From: Pirellulales bacterium
GTDB taxonomy: Bacteria > Planctomycetota > Planctomycetia > Pirellulales > JAEUIK01
Reading direction: 5' to 3'
NCBI GenBank assembly: GCA_019694455.1
Contig: JAIBBY010000003.1
Span: 119,673 to 183,672 of the forward strand
Length of the DNA stretch: 64,000 nt
In this document: one piece after another, positions 10,352-19,175 of the stretch
Position numbering within the stretch: the first letter of the stretch is position 1
Layout: the number at the start of each line of letters is the position of its first letter
Position numbers and translations under genes: made by a program
Notes under the pieces: model-generated
Seen by the model: only the letters and a program-made list of their open reading frames with translations
What the model was told of the DNA's origin: nothing
Database searches by the model: none

Positions 10352-12274
10352 ATGTGCGGAATTGTCGCTGTTCTGTCGCCGCGCGAACCAGTCAACCCCG
10401 CGGCCTTGTCGCGGGCAACGGCCGCGCTGCACCATCGCGGCCCAGACGGCCAGCGGCAGTGGCTTTCGGCGGACGGATCCATCGGGCTGGGGCACGCGCG
10501 ATTGTCGATCATCGACCTGACAACTGGCGACCAGCCGATCGCCAATGAGAATGAGCGGCTCCACATTGTGGTGAACGGCGAATTCTACGGCTACGAGCCG
10601 ATTCGCCAGGAGTTGATCGAGCGCGGCCATCAACTGCGCACGCAAAGCGACAGCGAAATCGCCTTGCATCTCTACGAAGAACTAGGCACAAGCTGTCTCA
10701 AACGGCTGCGCGGGGAGTTCGCCCTGGCGCTGTGGGACCAGGAAAACGGCCTGCTCTTCGCGGCCCGCGATCGTTTTGGCGTCAAGCCGCTCTATTGGGC
10801 CAAAGTGGGAGACACGGTCTATCTTGCTTCGGAGGCCAAGGCGCTATTCGCGGCGGGCGTGCCGGCGCGCTGGGATCACGAGTCGTATTTTCAGGCGATG
10901 CACGTCTATTTCGATCAGGATCGCAGCCTGTTCGAGGGGGTCCGTCAGGTGCCGCCTGGCTGCTATCTGCTGGCGACGCGCCAGCATGTGCAAATCGTGC
11001 GGTACTGGGACTTCGATTATCCGTTGGCCAGCGAATTGGCGAACCCGGCGCCAGATCAGGAATATGTCGAGCGGATGCGCGATGCGCTCGACGAGTCGAT
11101 CCGCATTCGTCTCCGGGCCGACGTGCCGGTGGGATGCTATCTCAGCGGCGGCATCGACTCCTGCGCCATTCTCGGCATCGCGTCGCAGCATCACCCGCAG
11201 CCAATCGAGGCCTTCACGCTCTGCTTCGACACCGCTGCGTTCAACGAGGAGGTGGTGGCCGAAGAAATGGCGCGGCACGCGGGCGCCAACTTTCATCCAC
11301 TGTTCGTCAACCAGACCAAGCTGGCCGATCACTTCGCCGATGCCGTCTGGCACAGCGAAACCATCACCGCCAATCCCCACGGTGTGGCCAAGTTTTTGCT
11401 GAGCGAGTTGGTGCGCGACTACGGCTACAAAGTGGTGCTGACAGGCGAAGGGTCTGACGAAATCTTGGGCGGCTACGCGCATTTTCGCCGTGACTTGTTG
11501 CTCTACAACAGCCAAGGCCAAGACCCGGCTGTGGTGCAGGCGCTCTTGGCCAAATTGCACGACGAGAACGAAGTGTCGCGCGGCATTCTGTTGCCCAGCG
11601 GATCGCCTCTTTCCATGGAGAGCGTTTCGCGGCGTTTGGGTTTCGCCCCTTCCTGGCTCGAAACTCGATCGGCCAACGCCGTACGTTATCGCAAGTTGTT
11701 CCGAGCGCCGTTCATGGCGGAGTTCGCCGAGCGCGACGCTTTTCAGGTGTTCCTCGACCGGTTCGATGTCGACGGTCAGCTTGCCGGTCGTGATCCGGTG
11801 AACCAATCGCTCTATCTCTGGACCAAGTCCATGCTCCCCAACTACCTGCTCAACATGCTGGGCGATCGCATGGAGATGGCGCATTCGATCGAGGGACGGG
11901 TGCCGTTTCTCGATCATCATGTGGTCGAACTGGTCAAGTCGCTCCCGGTATCGCTCAAGATTCGCGACATGACCGAGAAGTTCATCTTGCGCGAGGCGGC
12001 CCGGCCAGTGCTCACCGATACCGTGTACCGCCGCCAGAAGCACCCGTTTTTGGCGCCGCCGTCGGGCCTTGATCCCGGCGGCCGACTAAACCAGTTGATG
12101 AACGACGTGCTGCGCGGACCGGCGCTCGATCAGCAGCCATTCTTCGATCCCGCGGGCGTGCGCGTGCTGCTCGACAAGATGCCGACGCTGGAGCCGTCCA
12201 AGCGCAGTGGCGCCAGTTACTTGTTGACGCTGGTGCTCAGCACCTGCGTGCTGGGCGAGCGATACCGGCTGTAG
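10352..12274 (+). CDS. asnB: Asparagine synthetase (glutamine-hydrolysing)
   Basis: A 640-residue AsnB that makes asparagine from aspartate, ATP and glutamine in the cytoplasm. The N-terminal class II glutaminase begins Met-Cys-Gly-Ile, so Cys2 becomes the nucleophile after methionine removal; this fixes the start at 10352. RGPDG lies at residues 29-33 and NGEFY at 75-79. The synthetase domain carries the PP-loop SGGIDS at 265-270 and later GEGSDEILGGY. The length and C-terminal region fit the longer AsnB type common in bacteria, used for amino-acid synthesis or to amidate other substrates. It stands alone, converging with lptB nine bases away. Confidence 0.93.
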   Translation: MCGIVAVLSPREPVNPAALSRATAALHHRGPDGQRQWLSADGSIGLGHARLSIIDLTTGDQPIANENERLHIVVNGEFYGYEPIRQELIERGHQLRTQSDSEIALHLYEELGTSCLKRLRGEFALALWDQENGLLFAARDRFGVKPLYWAKVGDTVYLASEAKALFAAGVPARWDHESYFQAMHVYFDQDRSLFEGVRQVPPGCYLLATRQHVQIVRYWDFDYPLASELANPAPDQEYVERMRDALDESIRIRLRADVPVGCYLSGGIDSCAILGIASQHHPQPIEAFTLCFDTAAFNEEVVAEEMARHAGANFHPLFVNQTKLADHFADAVWHSETITANPHGVAKFLLSELVRDYGYKVVLTGEGSDEILGGYAHFRRDLLLYNSQGQDPAVVQALLAKLHDENEVSRGILLPSGSPLSMESVSRRLGFAPSWLETRSANAVRYRKLFRAPFMAEFAERDAFQVFLDRFDVDGQLAGRDPVNQSLYLWTKSMLPNYLLNMLGDRMEMAHSIEGRVPFLDHHVVELVKSLPVSLKIRDMTEKFILREAARPVLTDTVYRRQKHPFLAPPSGLDPGGRLNQLMNDVLRGPALDQQPFFDPAGVRVLLDKMPTLEPSKRSGASYLLTLVLSTCVLGERYRL

Positions 12275-12283
12275 CACAGGCAG

Positions 12284-13039
12284 CTAAGCGGCGTCGCTGC
12301 GGCGCCGCATTTCTCCTAGCTCAATGCCTTCGCCGAAGTAGTATTTGCGCGCTTCTGGGTTTTCCAGGACTTCTTGCGGAGAGCCGTGGCACAGCACGCG
12401 GCCGTCGCGAATCACATAGCTGCGGTCGGTGATCTGCAGCGTCTCGCGCACCTGATGGTCGGTGATCAAGATCGAGATGCCGCGCTCACGCAGATTGCGA
12501 ATAATCTCCTGAATGCTGGCGATGGTCACCGGATCGATGCCGGTGAACGGCTCGTCGAGCAAGATGATGCGCGGCGTCGACACCAGGCAGCGAGCGATTT
12601 CCAACCGCCGCCGCTCGCCCCCCGAGAGCGACATCGCCAGGCTCTTGCGCAGCTTGGTGATTTTGAACTGATCGAGCAACTCATCGCAGCGGGCGATGCG
12701 GTCGGCGCGTTCCATGCCGAGCATTTCCATGACGCCGAGCAAGTTGTTTTCGACCGTCAGCTTGCGGAAGACGCTCGATTCCTGCGCCAGGTAGCCCATA
12801 CCGCCGTCGCGCGCCCGGCGATACATGGGCCAGTTCGTCACGTCGTGCTCGCCCAGCGTTACCCGCCCCGCGTTGGGCTGGATCATGCCGCAGGTCATGC
12901 GAAAGCTGGTCGTCTTGCCGGCGCCGTTGGGCCCCAACAGCCCGACAATCTCGCCCTCGTCGACATCAAAATCCACGCCGTTGACCACCGTCCGCCGGCC
13001 ATAAACCTTGACCAGTCCTTCCGCCTTCAACAACGTCAT
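12284..13039 (-). CDS. lptB: LPS export ABC transporter ATP-binding protein LptB
   Basis: A 251-residue ABC ATPase. Walker A is GPNGAGKT (residues 36-43), the signature LSGGERRR (138-145), Walker B LLDEPFTGIDP (160-170) and the switch His195. The LSGGERRRxEIAR string, the DEPFxGIDP motif and the C-terminal ARKYYFGEG ending are the standard LptB pattern, as opposed to branched-chain amino-acid ATPases. LptB powers extraction of lipopolysaccharide from the inner membrane with LptF/LptG; those partners are not here. GGGAG eight bases upstream supports the start. The ParA gene ends 36 bp away on the same strand's upstream side. Confidence 0.9.
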   Translation of the reverse strand: MTLLKAEGLVKVYGRRTVVNGVDFDVDEGEIVGLLGPNGAGKTTSFRMTCGMIQPNAGRVTLGEHDVTNWPMYRRARDGGMGYLAQESSVFRKLTVENNLLGVMEMLGMERADRIARCDELLDQFKITKLRKSLAMSLSGGERRRLEIARCLVSTPRIILLDEPFTGIDPVTIASIQEIIRNLRERGISILITDHQVRETLQITDRSYVIRDGRVLCHGSPQEVLENPEARKYYFGEGIELGEMRRRSDAA

Positions 13040-13074
13040 GCCGCAAACTCCCAGGGGCGGTTCGGTGGTACGCG

Positions 13075-13908
13075 TTACGCCATTTGACCGCTGGCGGCAG
13101 CGGCGATCTCGCCGGCTGGCAACCGCTGCCCCAAGACCTCGACCGCCAATGCGCGATAGTCTTCGGCGCCGTGCGAGTCGGGGGCGTAATCGAAGATGGT
13201 GCGGCCAAAGCTCGGCGCCTCGGCCAAGCGAATGTTGCGCCGCACACGGGTATGAAACGGCCGCGCGTCCATCCACGGCGTGCGCCGATCGCGCGACGCG
13301 GCGAAGAACTCCTCAATGTCGCGACTTACTTCTTGCGCCAGCCGCGTCGAGGCCTCGTACATGCAGAGCACGATTCCGGTCACGCGCAGTCGTGGATTGA
13401 GTCGTTTGCCCACCAAAGTGATCGTTTCCAATAGCTTGCTCAAGCCATGCAACGCCAGAAAATGCGGTTGCAGCGGGATAAACACTTCTTCGACCGCGGC
13501 CAACGCGTTGATGGTCAGCACGCCAAGCGACGGGGGGCAATCGATCACCAGATAGTCGAACTGCTGGTGATCCTCTTCCAACTTGTCGCGCAAGATCATC
13601 TCGCGGCCCACCACGCCCGCCAGTTCCACTTCGGCAGCGGCCAGGTCGATGTGCGACGGGACGGTCCACAGGTTGTCCCGTGAGAGGGCGCGCACCTCGG
13701 CCAGCGGGGTGTCGCCCGTAAGCACATGATAGATCGAAGGCGTGTCAACGTCTGGCATGAGCCCCACATGCAGGCTGGCATGCGCCTGCGGGTCGAGATC
13801 GACCAGCGCCACGCGTTGATCGGCGGCGGCGAGCGCGGCGCTGAGGTTGACGGCGGTCGTCGTTTTGCCGACGCCCCCCTTTTGATTGATGATGGCGATC
13901 CTTCGCAT
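13075..13908 (-). CDS. ParA/Soj-family ATPase
   Basis: A 277-residue ParA-type ATPase. The deviant Walker A KGGVGKTT lies at residues 10-17, LVDLDPQAHAS forms the A' motif, and YLVIDCPPSLG is Walker B. The C-terminal FDYAPDSHGAEDYRALAVEV is typical of chromosomal Soj/ParA. Such proteins pattern chromosome origins or protein clusters with a ParB or other partner. No parB is adjacent, so it may be an orphan ParA that positions some other cargo. The ATG at 13908 is preceded by AAGGG and matches the family start; an earlier ATG at 13947 adds an unconserved arginine-rich tail. Transcription with lptB downstream is likely. Confidence 0.88.
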   Translation of the reverse strand: MRRIAIINQKGGVGKTTTAVNLSAALAAADQRVALVDLDPQAHASLHVGLMPDVDTPSIYHVLTGDTPLAEVRALSRDNLWTVPSHIDLAAAEVELAGVVGREMILRDKLEEDHQQFDYLVIDCPPSLGVLTINALAAVEEVFIPLQPHFLALHGLSKLLETITLVGKRLNPRLRVTGIVLCMYEASTRLAQEVSRDIEEFFAASRDRRTPWMDARPFHTRVRRNIRLAEAPSFGRTIFDYAPDSHGAEDYRALAVEVLGQRLPAGEIAAAASGQMA

Positions 13909-14107
13909 GCTGGCCCTTGCCTGGCGGAGAGCGGGGGAGTGAGACACATCCGTGTGCTGGCGGCCATTATAGGGGTCTTTGGCGCGCTGGACCTAGACCA
14001 TTGCGCCACGAGCGGCGGCGCGCCCCCCGTTGGAACATTCTTGCGATTGGGATAAAAAAGGGTCGCTAGCATGTGGGGCGCCAGTAGGCTGGGTCGGGAG
14101 TTGCCGA

Positions 14108-14917
14108 ATGCGGGTGATTGTGGAGCGCGACCGTGGGCAGGTGGCCCGGCGGGCAGCCAGTTTCGTGGCCGAGTTGATACGGCGTAAGCCGACCTGCGTG
14201 CTGGGGCTGGCGACGGGCGGCACGGTGCTCGACATGTACGCCGAACTGACTCGCATGCACCGCGACGAAGGACTCGACTTTTCCCGCGTCGTGAGCTTCA
14301 ACCTCGACGAGTATGTTGGACTGAGTCCCACGCATTCGCAGAGTTACCGCTACTTCATGCAGCGGAATTTCTTCGATCAGGTCAATATCGACGTGCGGAA
14401 CACTCATGTGCCGGACGGTCGCGCGCTCGACTTCGAGGCGCATTGCGAGCAGTACGAAAAGCTCATCAAGGAGGAAGGGGGCATCGACTTGCAGGTCTTG
14501 GGCATCGGCACCGACGGTCACATCGCGTTCAACGAGCCCGGTTCGTCGCTGGGCAGCCGAACCCGACTCAAGACTCTGGCGCCGGAGACAATCGCCGACA
14601 ATGCGCGGTTTTTCACGGGCGCCGAAGAGGTGCCGCGGTTGGCGATCACCATGGGGGTCGGCACCATTCTGGAGTCGAGGCGCTGCCTGTTGTTGGCCAC
14701 GGGACCGGCCAAGGCCAAGGCGATTCGCGACACGATCGAAGGACCGGTGACCGCGCAGGTCACCGCGTCGGCGCTGCAACTGCATCGCGAGGTGGTGGCC
14801 GTGGTCGACGACGAGGCGGCCCGCCTGCTCGAACGGCGCGACTATTACCTGCAAGTCGAACAGGCCCAATCGCTATTGCGCAGCGGCCAGATTGCCGGCA
14901 TGCTGCGAGCCACCTGA
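14108..14917 (+). CDS. nagB: Glucosamine-6-phosphate deaminase
   Basis: A 269-residue NagB-type isomerase/deaminase that converts glucosamine-6-phosphate to fructose-6-phosphate and ammonia. Motifs: the LATGGT phosphate loop (residues 34-39), the catalytic Asp67-Glu68 in NLDEYVGL, and GIGTDGHIAFNEP (132-144) with the catalytic histidine. GGGAG seven bases before the ATG at 14108 selects the start. No nagA is present in the window. The gene is divergent from parA and convergent with the unknown gene at 14929. Confidence 0.93.
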   Translation: MRVIVERDRGQVARRAASFVAELIRRKPTCVLGLATGGTVLDMYAELTRMHRDEGLDFSRVVSFNLDEYVGLSPTHSQSYRYFMQRNFFDQVNIDVRNTHVPDGRALDFEAHCEQYEKLIKEEGGIDLQVLGIGTDGHIAFNEPGSSLGSRTRLKTLAPETIADNARFFTGAEEVPRLAITMGVGTILESRRCLLLATGPAKAKAIRDTIEGPVTAQVTASALQLHREVVAVVDDEAARLLERRDYYLQVEQAQSLLRSGQIAGMLRAT

Positions 14918-14928
14918 CGCCGCCCAGT

Positions 14929-15813
14929 TCAGCTCGCCTCCCCCAGCATTTGATCGAGCGCGACCAGCGCCGTGGACCAGGGTGGACGCGATTCGAGATA
15001 AGTGCGCCACCAGGCCCAAAGTGGGGCGGCATGCGCTTCGCGCGCCGGGCCACTCCAGGCGCGAAGCGCTTCGCCGGTAAGGCCCTCGCTGGCCACGCAC
15101 AATTCCACTTCGGCGCCGGCGGACAGTACCAGTGGAATCAGCGCCAGGCCGCCGATCTGAGAGGCGCGTGCCGACGGCAGCGGTTCGCTGAAACGCGGCA
15201 GATCGAGGTTGAGTTGCGTCAGCAGCCAGACCATCCTCAAGACTTCCGGCAGCCGAGGGTTGCCATCGGCGAGCACTGCTTCTAGCGAAATGGCGTTGTA
15301 CGCCGCATGCGCCAATCCGCCGCCGCCGACGACTGGCAGCACCAGCACCGCCAGCGCCGACTCGGCGATGAAGCCGGGGTCGGTCCAGCGCTCGACCACA
15401 TTCATCATGCCGGGGCCGCGCGCCTCCCACTGCATGCGCAGCGGCGATACGCGCAGCGGCAGTTCGTCTTCGAGACGAGGCGCTACCGACGCCATTGCCC
15501 GTTCAACATCGTCGAGCATGCGAACCAACGGGCGTTCCATTGGTTCCATCGCCGCTCGACCATGCGTCTTGGCCAGGATCGATCGAGCCAGTTCCAAGTT
15601 GCCTGCAACCTGCGCGGAGAGTGGTAGCAAGTGGCTGGCAAAGCGATCTGGGTCGCAACCGGTGGTCTGCGCCCAGCCGAACAGCGCCACGGCCGAGTCG
15701 CGGATCGCCGCTTCGACCGCCGAGTCGGCAAACGGCAGTCGCTGATAGGCACGCCATGCGGCGCAAAAGCCACTGGCCGACGCGCTAACTTGCCAGGTAA
15801 TTGATGTGCTCAT
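14929..15813 (-). CDS. Conserved-looking hypothetical protein
   Basis: A soluble 294-residue protein I do not recognise. It is rich in leucine and alanine with predicted helices throughout, several tryptophans (for example WWRTYLESRPPW near the C-terminus) and a glycine-rich segment LPVVGGGGLAHAAYNA near residue 160. It has no signal peptide, no membrane helix and no metal-binding cluster. It converges with nagB, 11 bases apart, and is separated from lpxD by a 227-bp divergent spacer. Codon usage matches the neighbours, which supports a real gene. Confidence 0.6.
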   Translation of the reverse strand: MSTSITWQVSASASGFCAAWRAYQRLPFADSAVEAAIRDSAVALFGWAQTTGCDPDRFASHLLPLSAQVAGNLELARSILAKTHGRAAMEPMERPLVRMLDDVERAMASVAPRLEDELPLRVSPLRMQWEARGPGMMNVVERWTDPGFIAESALAVLVLPVVGGGGLAHAAYNAISLEAVLADGNPRLPEVLRMVWLLTQLNLDLPRFSEPLPSARASQIGGLALIPLVLSAGAEVELCVASEGLTGEALRAWSGPAREAHAAPLWAWWRTYLESRPPWSTALVALDQMLGEAS

Positions 15814-16040
15814 GGGCTGTGCTCGTGATGGGGTGACTCAGCGGCGCGCCAGCATCGCTAGCAAGCCGCCTCGCCAGGTTGCCAGGCGCGTGAAGCTGCG
15901 GACGTTTGCCATAAGAGTAGCGACCCGGCAAAGACAATTTGAGCGGTCTTGTTGCTGGGACGATGAATCAATAGCATCCGCATCCTCCTTATCTTCACTA
16001 TCTCGGGCGAACTCGCCGCGATCGGAAAGGATTCCTCGAA

Positions 16041-17114
16041 ATGGCGCTCCACCTGTCGGAACTGGCCGCGCTGGTTGGCGGCTCCGTGTTGGGTGAAGCC
16101 GATCCCATCATTGCCGGCGCGCGTGTGCTGTGCGAGGCCCAGCCGGGCGACATCACCCTGATCGATCACATCGACAAAACGCCAAGATTGGCGGAGTGTC
16201 GAGCGGCCGCTGCGATCGTCCCCGCCAATGTCACTAGCGCCGCGCTGCCGGCGATCGCCGTGGCTGACGTGCATGCCGCTTTTGGAACCTTGGTCAGCGC
16301 GTTTCGCCCGTCCCGCACGGCGGGCCGTCATGGCGTGCATCCCTTGGCGCATGTCAGTCCTTGGGCGCGCGTCGCCGACGGCGCAGAGATTGGCCCAGGG
16401 GCGACCATCGACGACGATGTGGAGATTGGAGCGGGCACGATCATCCATCCCGGCGTGCGCGTTTTGGCCGGCTGCCGCATCGGCTCGCACACGGTGATCT
16501 ACCCGAATGTCGTGCTCTACGAAGACACTCACGTTGGCGATCGCGTCATCATTCACGCGGGGGTGGTAATTGGCGCGTTTGGCTTTGGCTATCGGCAGGC
16601 CGCTGGGCGACACCAACTCACCGCGCAACTGGGACATGTGCGTATTGAGAACGAGGTGGAAATCGGCGCCAACTCCACCATCGATCGTGGCAGCTATGGC
16701 GCCACCGTGATCGGCGAAGGGACCAAGATCGACAACCAGGTGCAAGTTGGCCACAACTGCCAGATCGGCAAACACAACCTGCTCTGCGCGCAGGTCGGCA
16801 TCGCCGGCAGCACTTCGACCGGCGACTATGTGGTCATGGCTGGGCAGGTCGGCGTGCGCGATCACGTGCATATCGGCGCCGGTGCGGTACTGGGCGCGAT
16901 GGCCGGCGTGATTAACGATGTGCAAGCCGGCACGCGGATGATCGGCATTCCGGCGACGCCAGAGCGCGAGCAAAAGTTGAAGCTCGCGGCGCTGGCCAAG
17001 TTGCCCGAGATGCGCAAAGACTTGAAGGCGCTGACCGCGAAAGTGGCCCAGTTGGAAGCCAGCGCCGCCAGCGCGCCGCGCGACGAACCACGCGTGCGCG
17101 GCGAGGCGGCCTAG
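16041..17114 (+). CDS. lpxD: UDP-3-O-(3-hydroxyacyl)glucosamine N-acyltransferase LpxD
   Basis: A 357-residue LpxD that adds the second hydroxyacyl chain in lipid A synthesis. The N-terminal uridine-binding domain covers about residues 1-95. From about 100 to 320 there are left-handed beta-helix hexapeptide repeats (for example [18 protein letters not shown]). GFGY at 181-184 and the catalytic-type His238 in [10 protein letters not shown] are both present. A C-terminal helix from about 300 completes the family layout. AAGGA lies upstream of the ATG. It pairs with lpxI 15 bp downstream, so this organism should make lipid A. Confidence 0.95.
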   Translation: MALHLSELAALVGGSVLGEADPIIAGARVLCEAQPGDITLIDHIDKTPRLAECRAAAAIVPANVTSAALPAIAVADVHAAFGTLVSAFRPSRTAGRHGVHPLAHVSPWARVADGAEIGPGATIDDDVEIGAGTIIHPGVRVLAGCRIGSHTVIYPNVVLYEDTHVGDRVIIHAGVVIGAFGFGYRQAAGRHQLTAQLGHVRIENEVEIGANSTIDRGSYGATVIGEGTKIDNQVQVGHNCQIGKHNLLCAQVGIAGSTSTGDYVVMAGQVGVRDHVHIGAGAVLGAMAGVINDVQAGTRMIGIPATPEREQKLKLAALAKLPEMRKDLKALTAKVAQLEASAASAPRDEPRVRGEAA

Positions 17115-17129
17115 CTCGAAAAGTTCTTG

Positions 17130-18053
17130 ATGGCGACGCTACAATCCACAATTCGCCCCGCCCGCTTGTCGACTGCTCAACAGGCGAGCGCGCCCGCGCA
17201 GAATCTGCGAGTGGGCGTGTTGGCCGGCTGGGGACGCTATCCCTTGATTGTGGCCGAAAAGCTGCGCGCCGCCGGATTCCGCGTTTATGGGCAAGGAATC
17301 AAGGACCACGCCGACCCGGAACTGGCCAAGCTGTGCGACGAGTTTCATTGGGTCGGGCTGGGCAAATTCGGCAGCGCGGCGCGCTGGTTTTGTGAACACG
17401 ACGTGCGCCAGGCCACCATGGCCGGCAAGGTCCATAAGGTGGTGTTGTTCCAGCCGGCGGTTTGGCTGCGGCATCTGCCCGACTGGCGCACGATCCGCTG
17501 CTTTTGGCCGCATTTTGTTTCCGCTCGCAAAGACAAAAAGGACGACACGCTGTTGTCGGCAGTCATCGAGGCGTTTGCCATGGATGGAATACATTTCGCG
17601 CCGGCGACCGATTTTGCGCCGGAGCTGTTGGTGCGTCGCGGCTTGTTGACTACCGGTCGGCCCACGGCCGCGCAATTGAAAGACATTGCGTTCGGCTGGC
17701 AGATGGCCAAGGAGATGGGGCGGCTGGACGTGGGCCAAAGCGTGGTGGTCAAAGGGCAGGCGGTGTTGGCTGTCGAGGCGATTGAAGGAACCGACGAGTG
17801 CATCTGCCGAGCGGGAAAACTGTGTCGCGCCCGGGAGTTCACCGTGGTCAAGGTGGCCAAGCCGCAACAAGACATGCGATTCGACGTGCCGACCATCGGC
17901 GTCGGCACGCTGCGCACCATGGCCGAAGCGGGCGCGCGCGTGCTGGCCATCGAGGCCGGCAAAACAATTGTGCTCGACGAGCCCGAAGTGGTTAAATTCG
18001 CCAATCGCCACGGCTTGATCGTGGTGGCCTGCGACGAAAGCGGGCATTTCTAA
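17130..18053 (+). CDS. lpxI: UDP-2,3-diacylglucosamine diphosphatase LpxI
   Basis: A 307-residue LpxI, the lipid A pathway hydrolase used instead of LpxH in many non-gammaproteobacteria; it cleaves UDP-2,3-diacylglucosamine to lipid X and UMP. The N-terminal half has the GVLAGWGRYPLIVAEKLRAAG motif, and the C-terminal catalytic half has KDKKDDTLL, followed by FDVPTIGVGTLRTMAEAGAR and LAIEAGKTIVLD. These are the DUF1009 hallmarks. The ATG at 17130 directly follows an in-frame TTG. An N-terminal extension of about 25 residues precedes the conserved start. It sits immediately after lpxD. Confidence 0.92.
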   Translation: MATLQSTIRPARLSTAQQASAPAQNLRVGVLAGWGRYPLIVAEKLRAAGFRVYGQGIKDHADPELAKLCDEFHWVGLGKFGSAARWFCEHDVRQATMAGKVHKVVLFQPAVWLRHLPDWRTIRCFWPHFVSARKDKKDDTLLSAVIEAFAMDGIHFAPATDFAPELLVRRGLLTTGRPTAAQLKDIAFGWQMAKEMGRLDVGQSVVVKGQAVLAVEAIEGTDECICRAGKLCRAREFTVVKVAKPQQDMRFDVPTIGVGTLRTMAEAGARVLAIEAGKTIVLDEPEVVKFANRHGLIVVACDESGHF

Positions 18054-18156
18054 AAGCACGGCCGCGGTCGGTTGGTCTTGGTTGTTTCCGCTGGGTGGCG
18101 ATAAAATAAAAGCCGGGGATGGAGCTAGCCCGGCGGTTTAGGGGGACCGAAACATC

Positions 18157-18360
18157 ATGGCGATCGACACGTACACGACGGACGGCGTCGAATTGCATTT
18201 CAGCCGAGACGAGGCGGGCCTGGTGGCCGAAGGGCTGCGGGCGCTGCTCAATTGTCGGCGATTCGGAATCAAGGAGCCGTATGAGGACATGCGGCAGACG
18301 CACGCACAGCTTTTCGAACTCGTGGATCGAGTCGAAAGCCAATTGAAGCTGATCCGGTAG
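18157..18360 (+). CDS. Small hypothetical protein (67 aa)
   Basis: A 67-residue acidic, helical soluble protein: a short N-terminal beta region (YTTDGVELHF), then RDEAGLVAEGLRALLN and a C-terminal helix ending in VESQLKLIR. AGGGGGA ten bases upstream of the ATG and the six-base gap to the next gene support translation. Function is unknown; it is likely co-transcribed with the methyltransferase gene. Confidence 0.6.
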   Translation: MAIDTYTTDGVELHFSRDEAGLVAEGLRALLNCRRFGIKEPYEDMRQTHAQLFELVDRVESQLKLIR

Positions 18361-18366
18361 GCTCGC

Positions 18367-19149
18367 ATGTCGAGACGCGCTGCCGCGCTGGTTGGGATCT
18401 TGCTGTGCTGTTGCGCGTGCCTGTGGCCATGCGGCAGCGTCGCTGCGGAACCTGACTCGCCGCATGAAGCGGACGAGACGACGTCGGCCCAGCGGCTTCC
18501 CAAGCCGCTCAAGCGGTACAAGGGGCGCGTGATCGCGCCGACCATGACCTTTCATGGCGCGCCGTGGCTGACGCGCGCGGAGCGGGCCCAGGAAGAAGAC
18601 ACGCCCAAGCTGCTCGAAGCGCTTGCGGTGCGGCCCGGCCAGACCGTTTGCGACATGGGCTGCGGCAACGGCTATTACACGATCGAGTTGGCGCGCCGCG
18701 TCGGGCCGCAAGGGCGCGTGCTGGCGGTTGATATCCAACCCGAGATGCTGCACCTGTTGTCAGAGCGGGCCAAGGCCGAAGGCCTCAAGAACATCGAGCT
18801 GATCGAGAACACGCCGATCGATCCCAAGCTGCCGGCCAACAGTTGCGATCTAATCCTGCTGGTCGACGTGTATCACGAGTTCGCCTATCCGGTCCACATG
18901 CTCGAGGCCATGCGCCAAGCGCTCAAGCCGGACGGACGCATCGCCTTGGTGGAGTTTCGGGCCGAGGACCCCACGGTGCCGATCAAGCCGCTGCACAAGA
19001 TGAGCAAGCGGCAAATACTGAAAGAATATCCGCCCAACGGCTTCCGACTGGCCGGCGAGTTCGATGAATTGCCGTGGCAACACCTGATGTTCTTTGGTCG
19101 CGACGAAACAGACGAAGAGAAGTCGCAGCCACCGACCGACAACGAATAA
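18367..19149 (+). CDS. Class I SAM-dependent methyltransferase with signal peptide
   Basis: A 260-residue protein. Residues 1-27 form a cysteine-rich hydrophobic signal sequence (VGILLCCCACLWPCGSVAAE) that could be a Sec signal. The rest is a Rossmann-fold methyltransferase: motif I VCDMGCGNGYYT, acidic VLAVDIQPEML, and the motif IV region SCDLILLVDVYHEFAYP. The family acts on small molecules or lipids. An exported SAM-dependent enzyme is odd because SAM is cytoplasmic. Either the N-terminus is a membrane anchor facing in, the true start lies downstream, or the protein binds something else. The final 17 residues are acidic. Confidence 0.8.
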   Translation: MSRRAAALVGILLCCCACLWPCGSVAAEPDSPHEADETTSAQRLPKPLKRYKGRVIAPTMTFHGAPWLTRAERAQEEDTPKLLEALAVRPGQTVCDMGCGNGYYTIELARRVGPQGRVLAVDIQPEMLHLLSERAKAEGLKNIELIENTPIDPKLPANSCDLILLVDVYHEFAYPVHMLEAMRQALKPDGRIALVEFRAEDPTVPIKPLHKMSKRQILKEYPPNGFRLAGEFDELPWQHLMFFGRDETDEEKSQPPTDNE

Positions 19150-19175
19150 CCGCCTTCCTGTCAGCGCCGAGCCAC

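Noticed and set aside
10844..12043. 399-residue minus-strand frame opposite asnB
   Set aside because: Antisense to conserved AsnB domains; composition follows the codon bias of the real gene.
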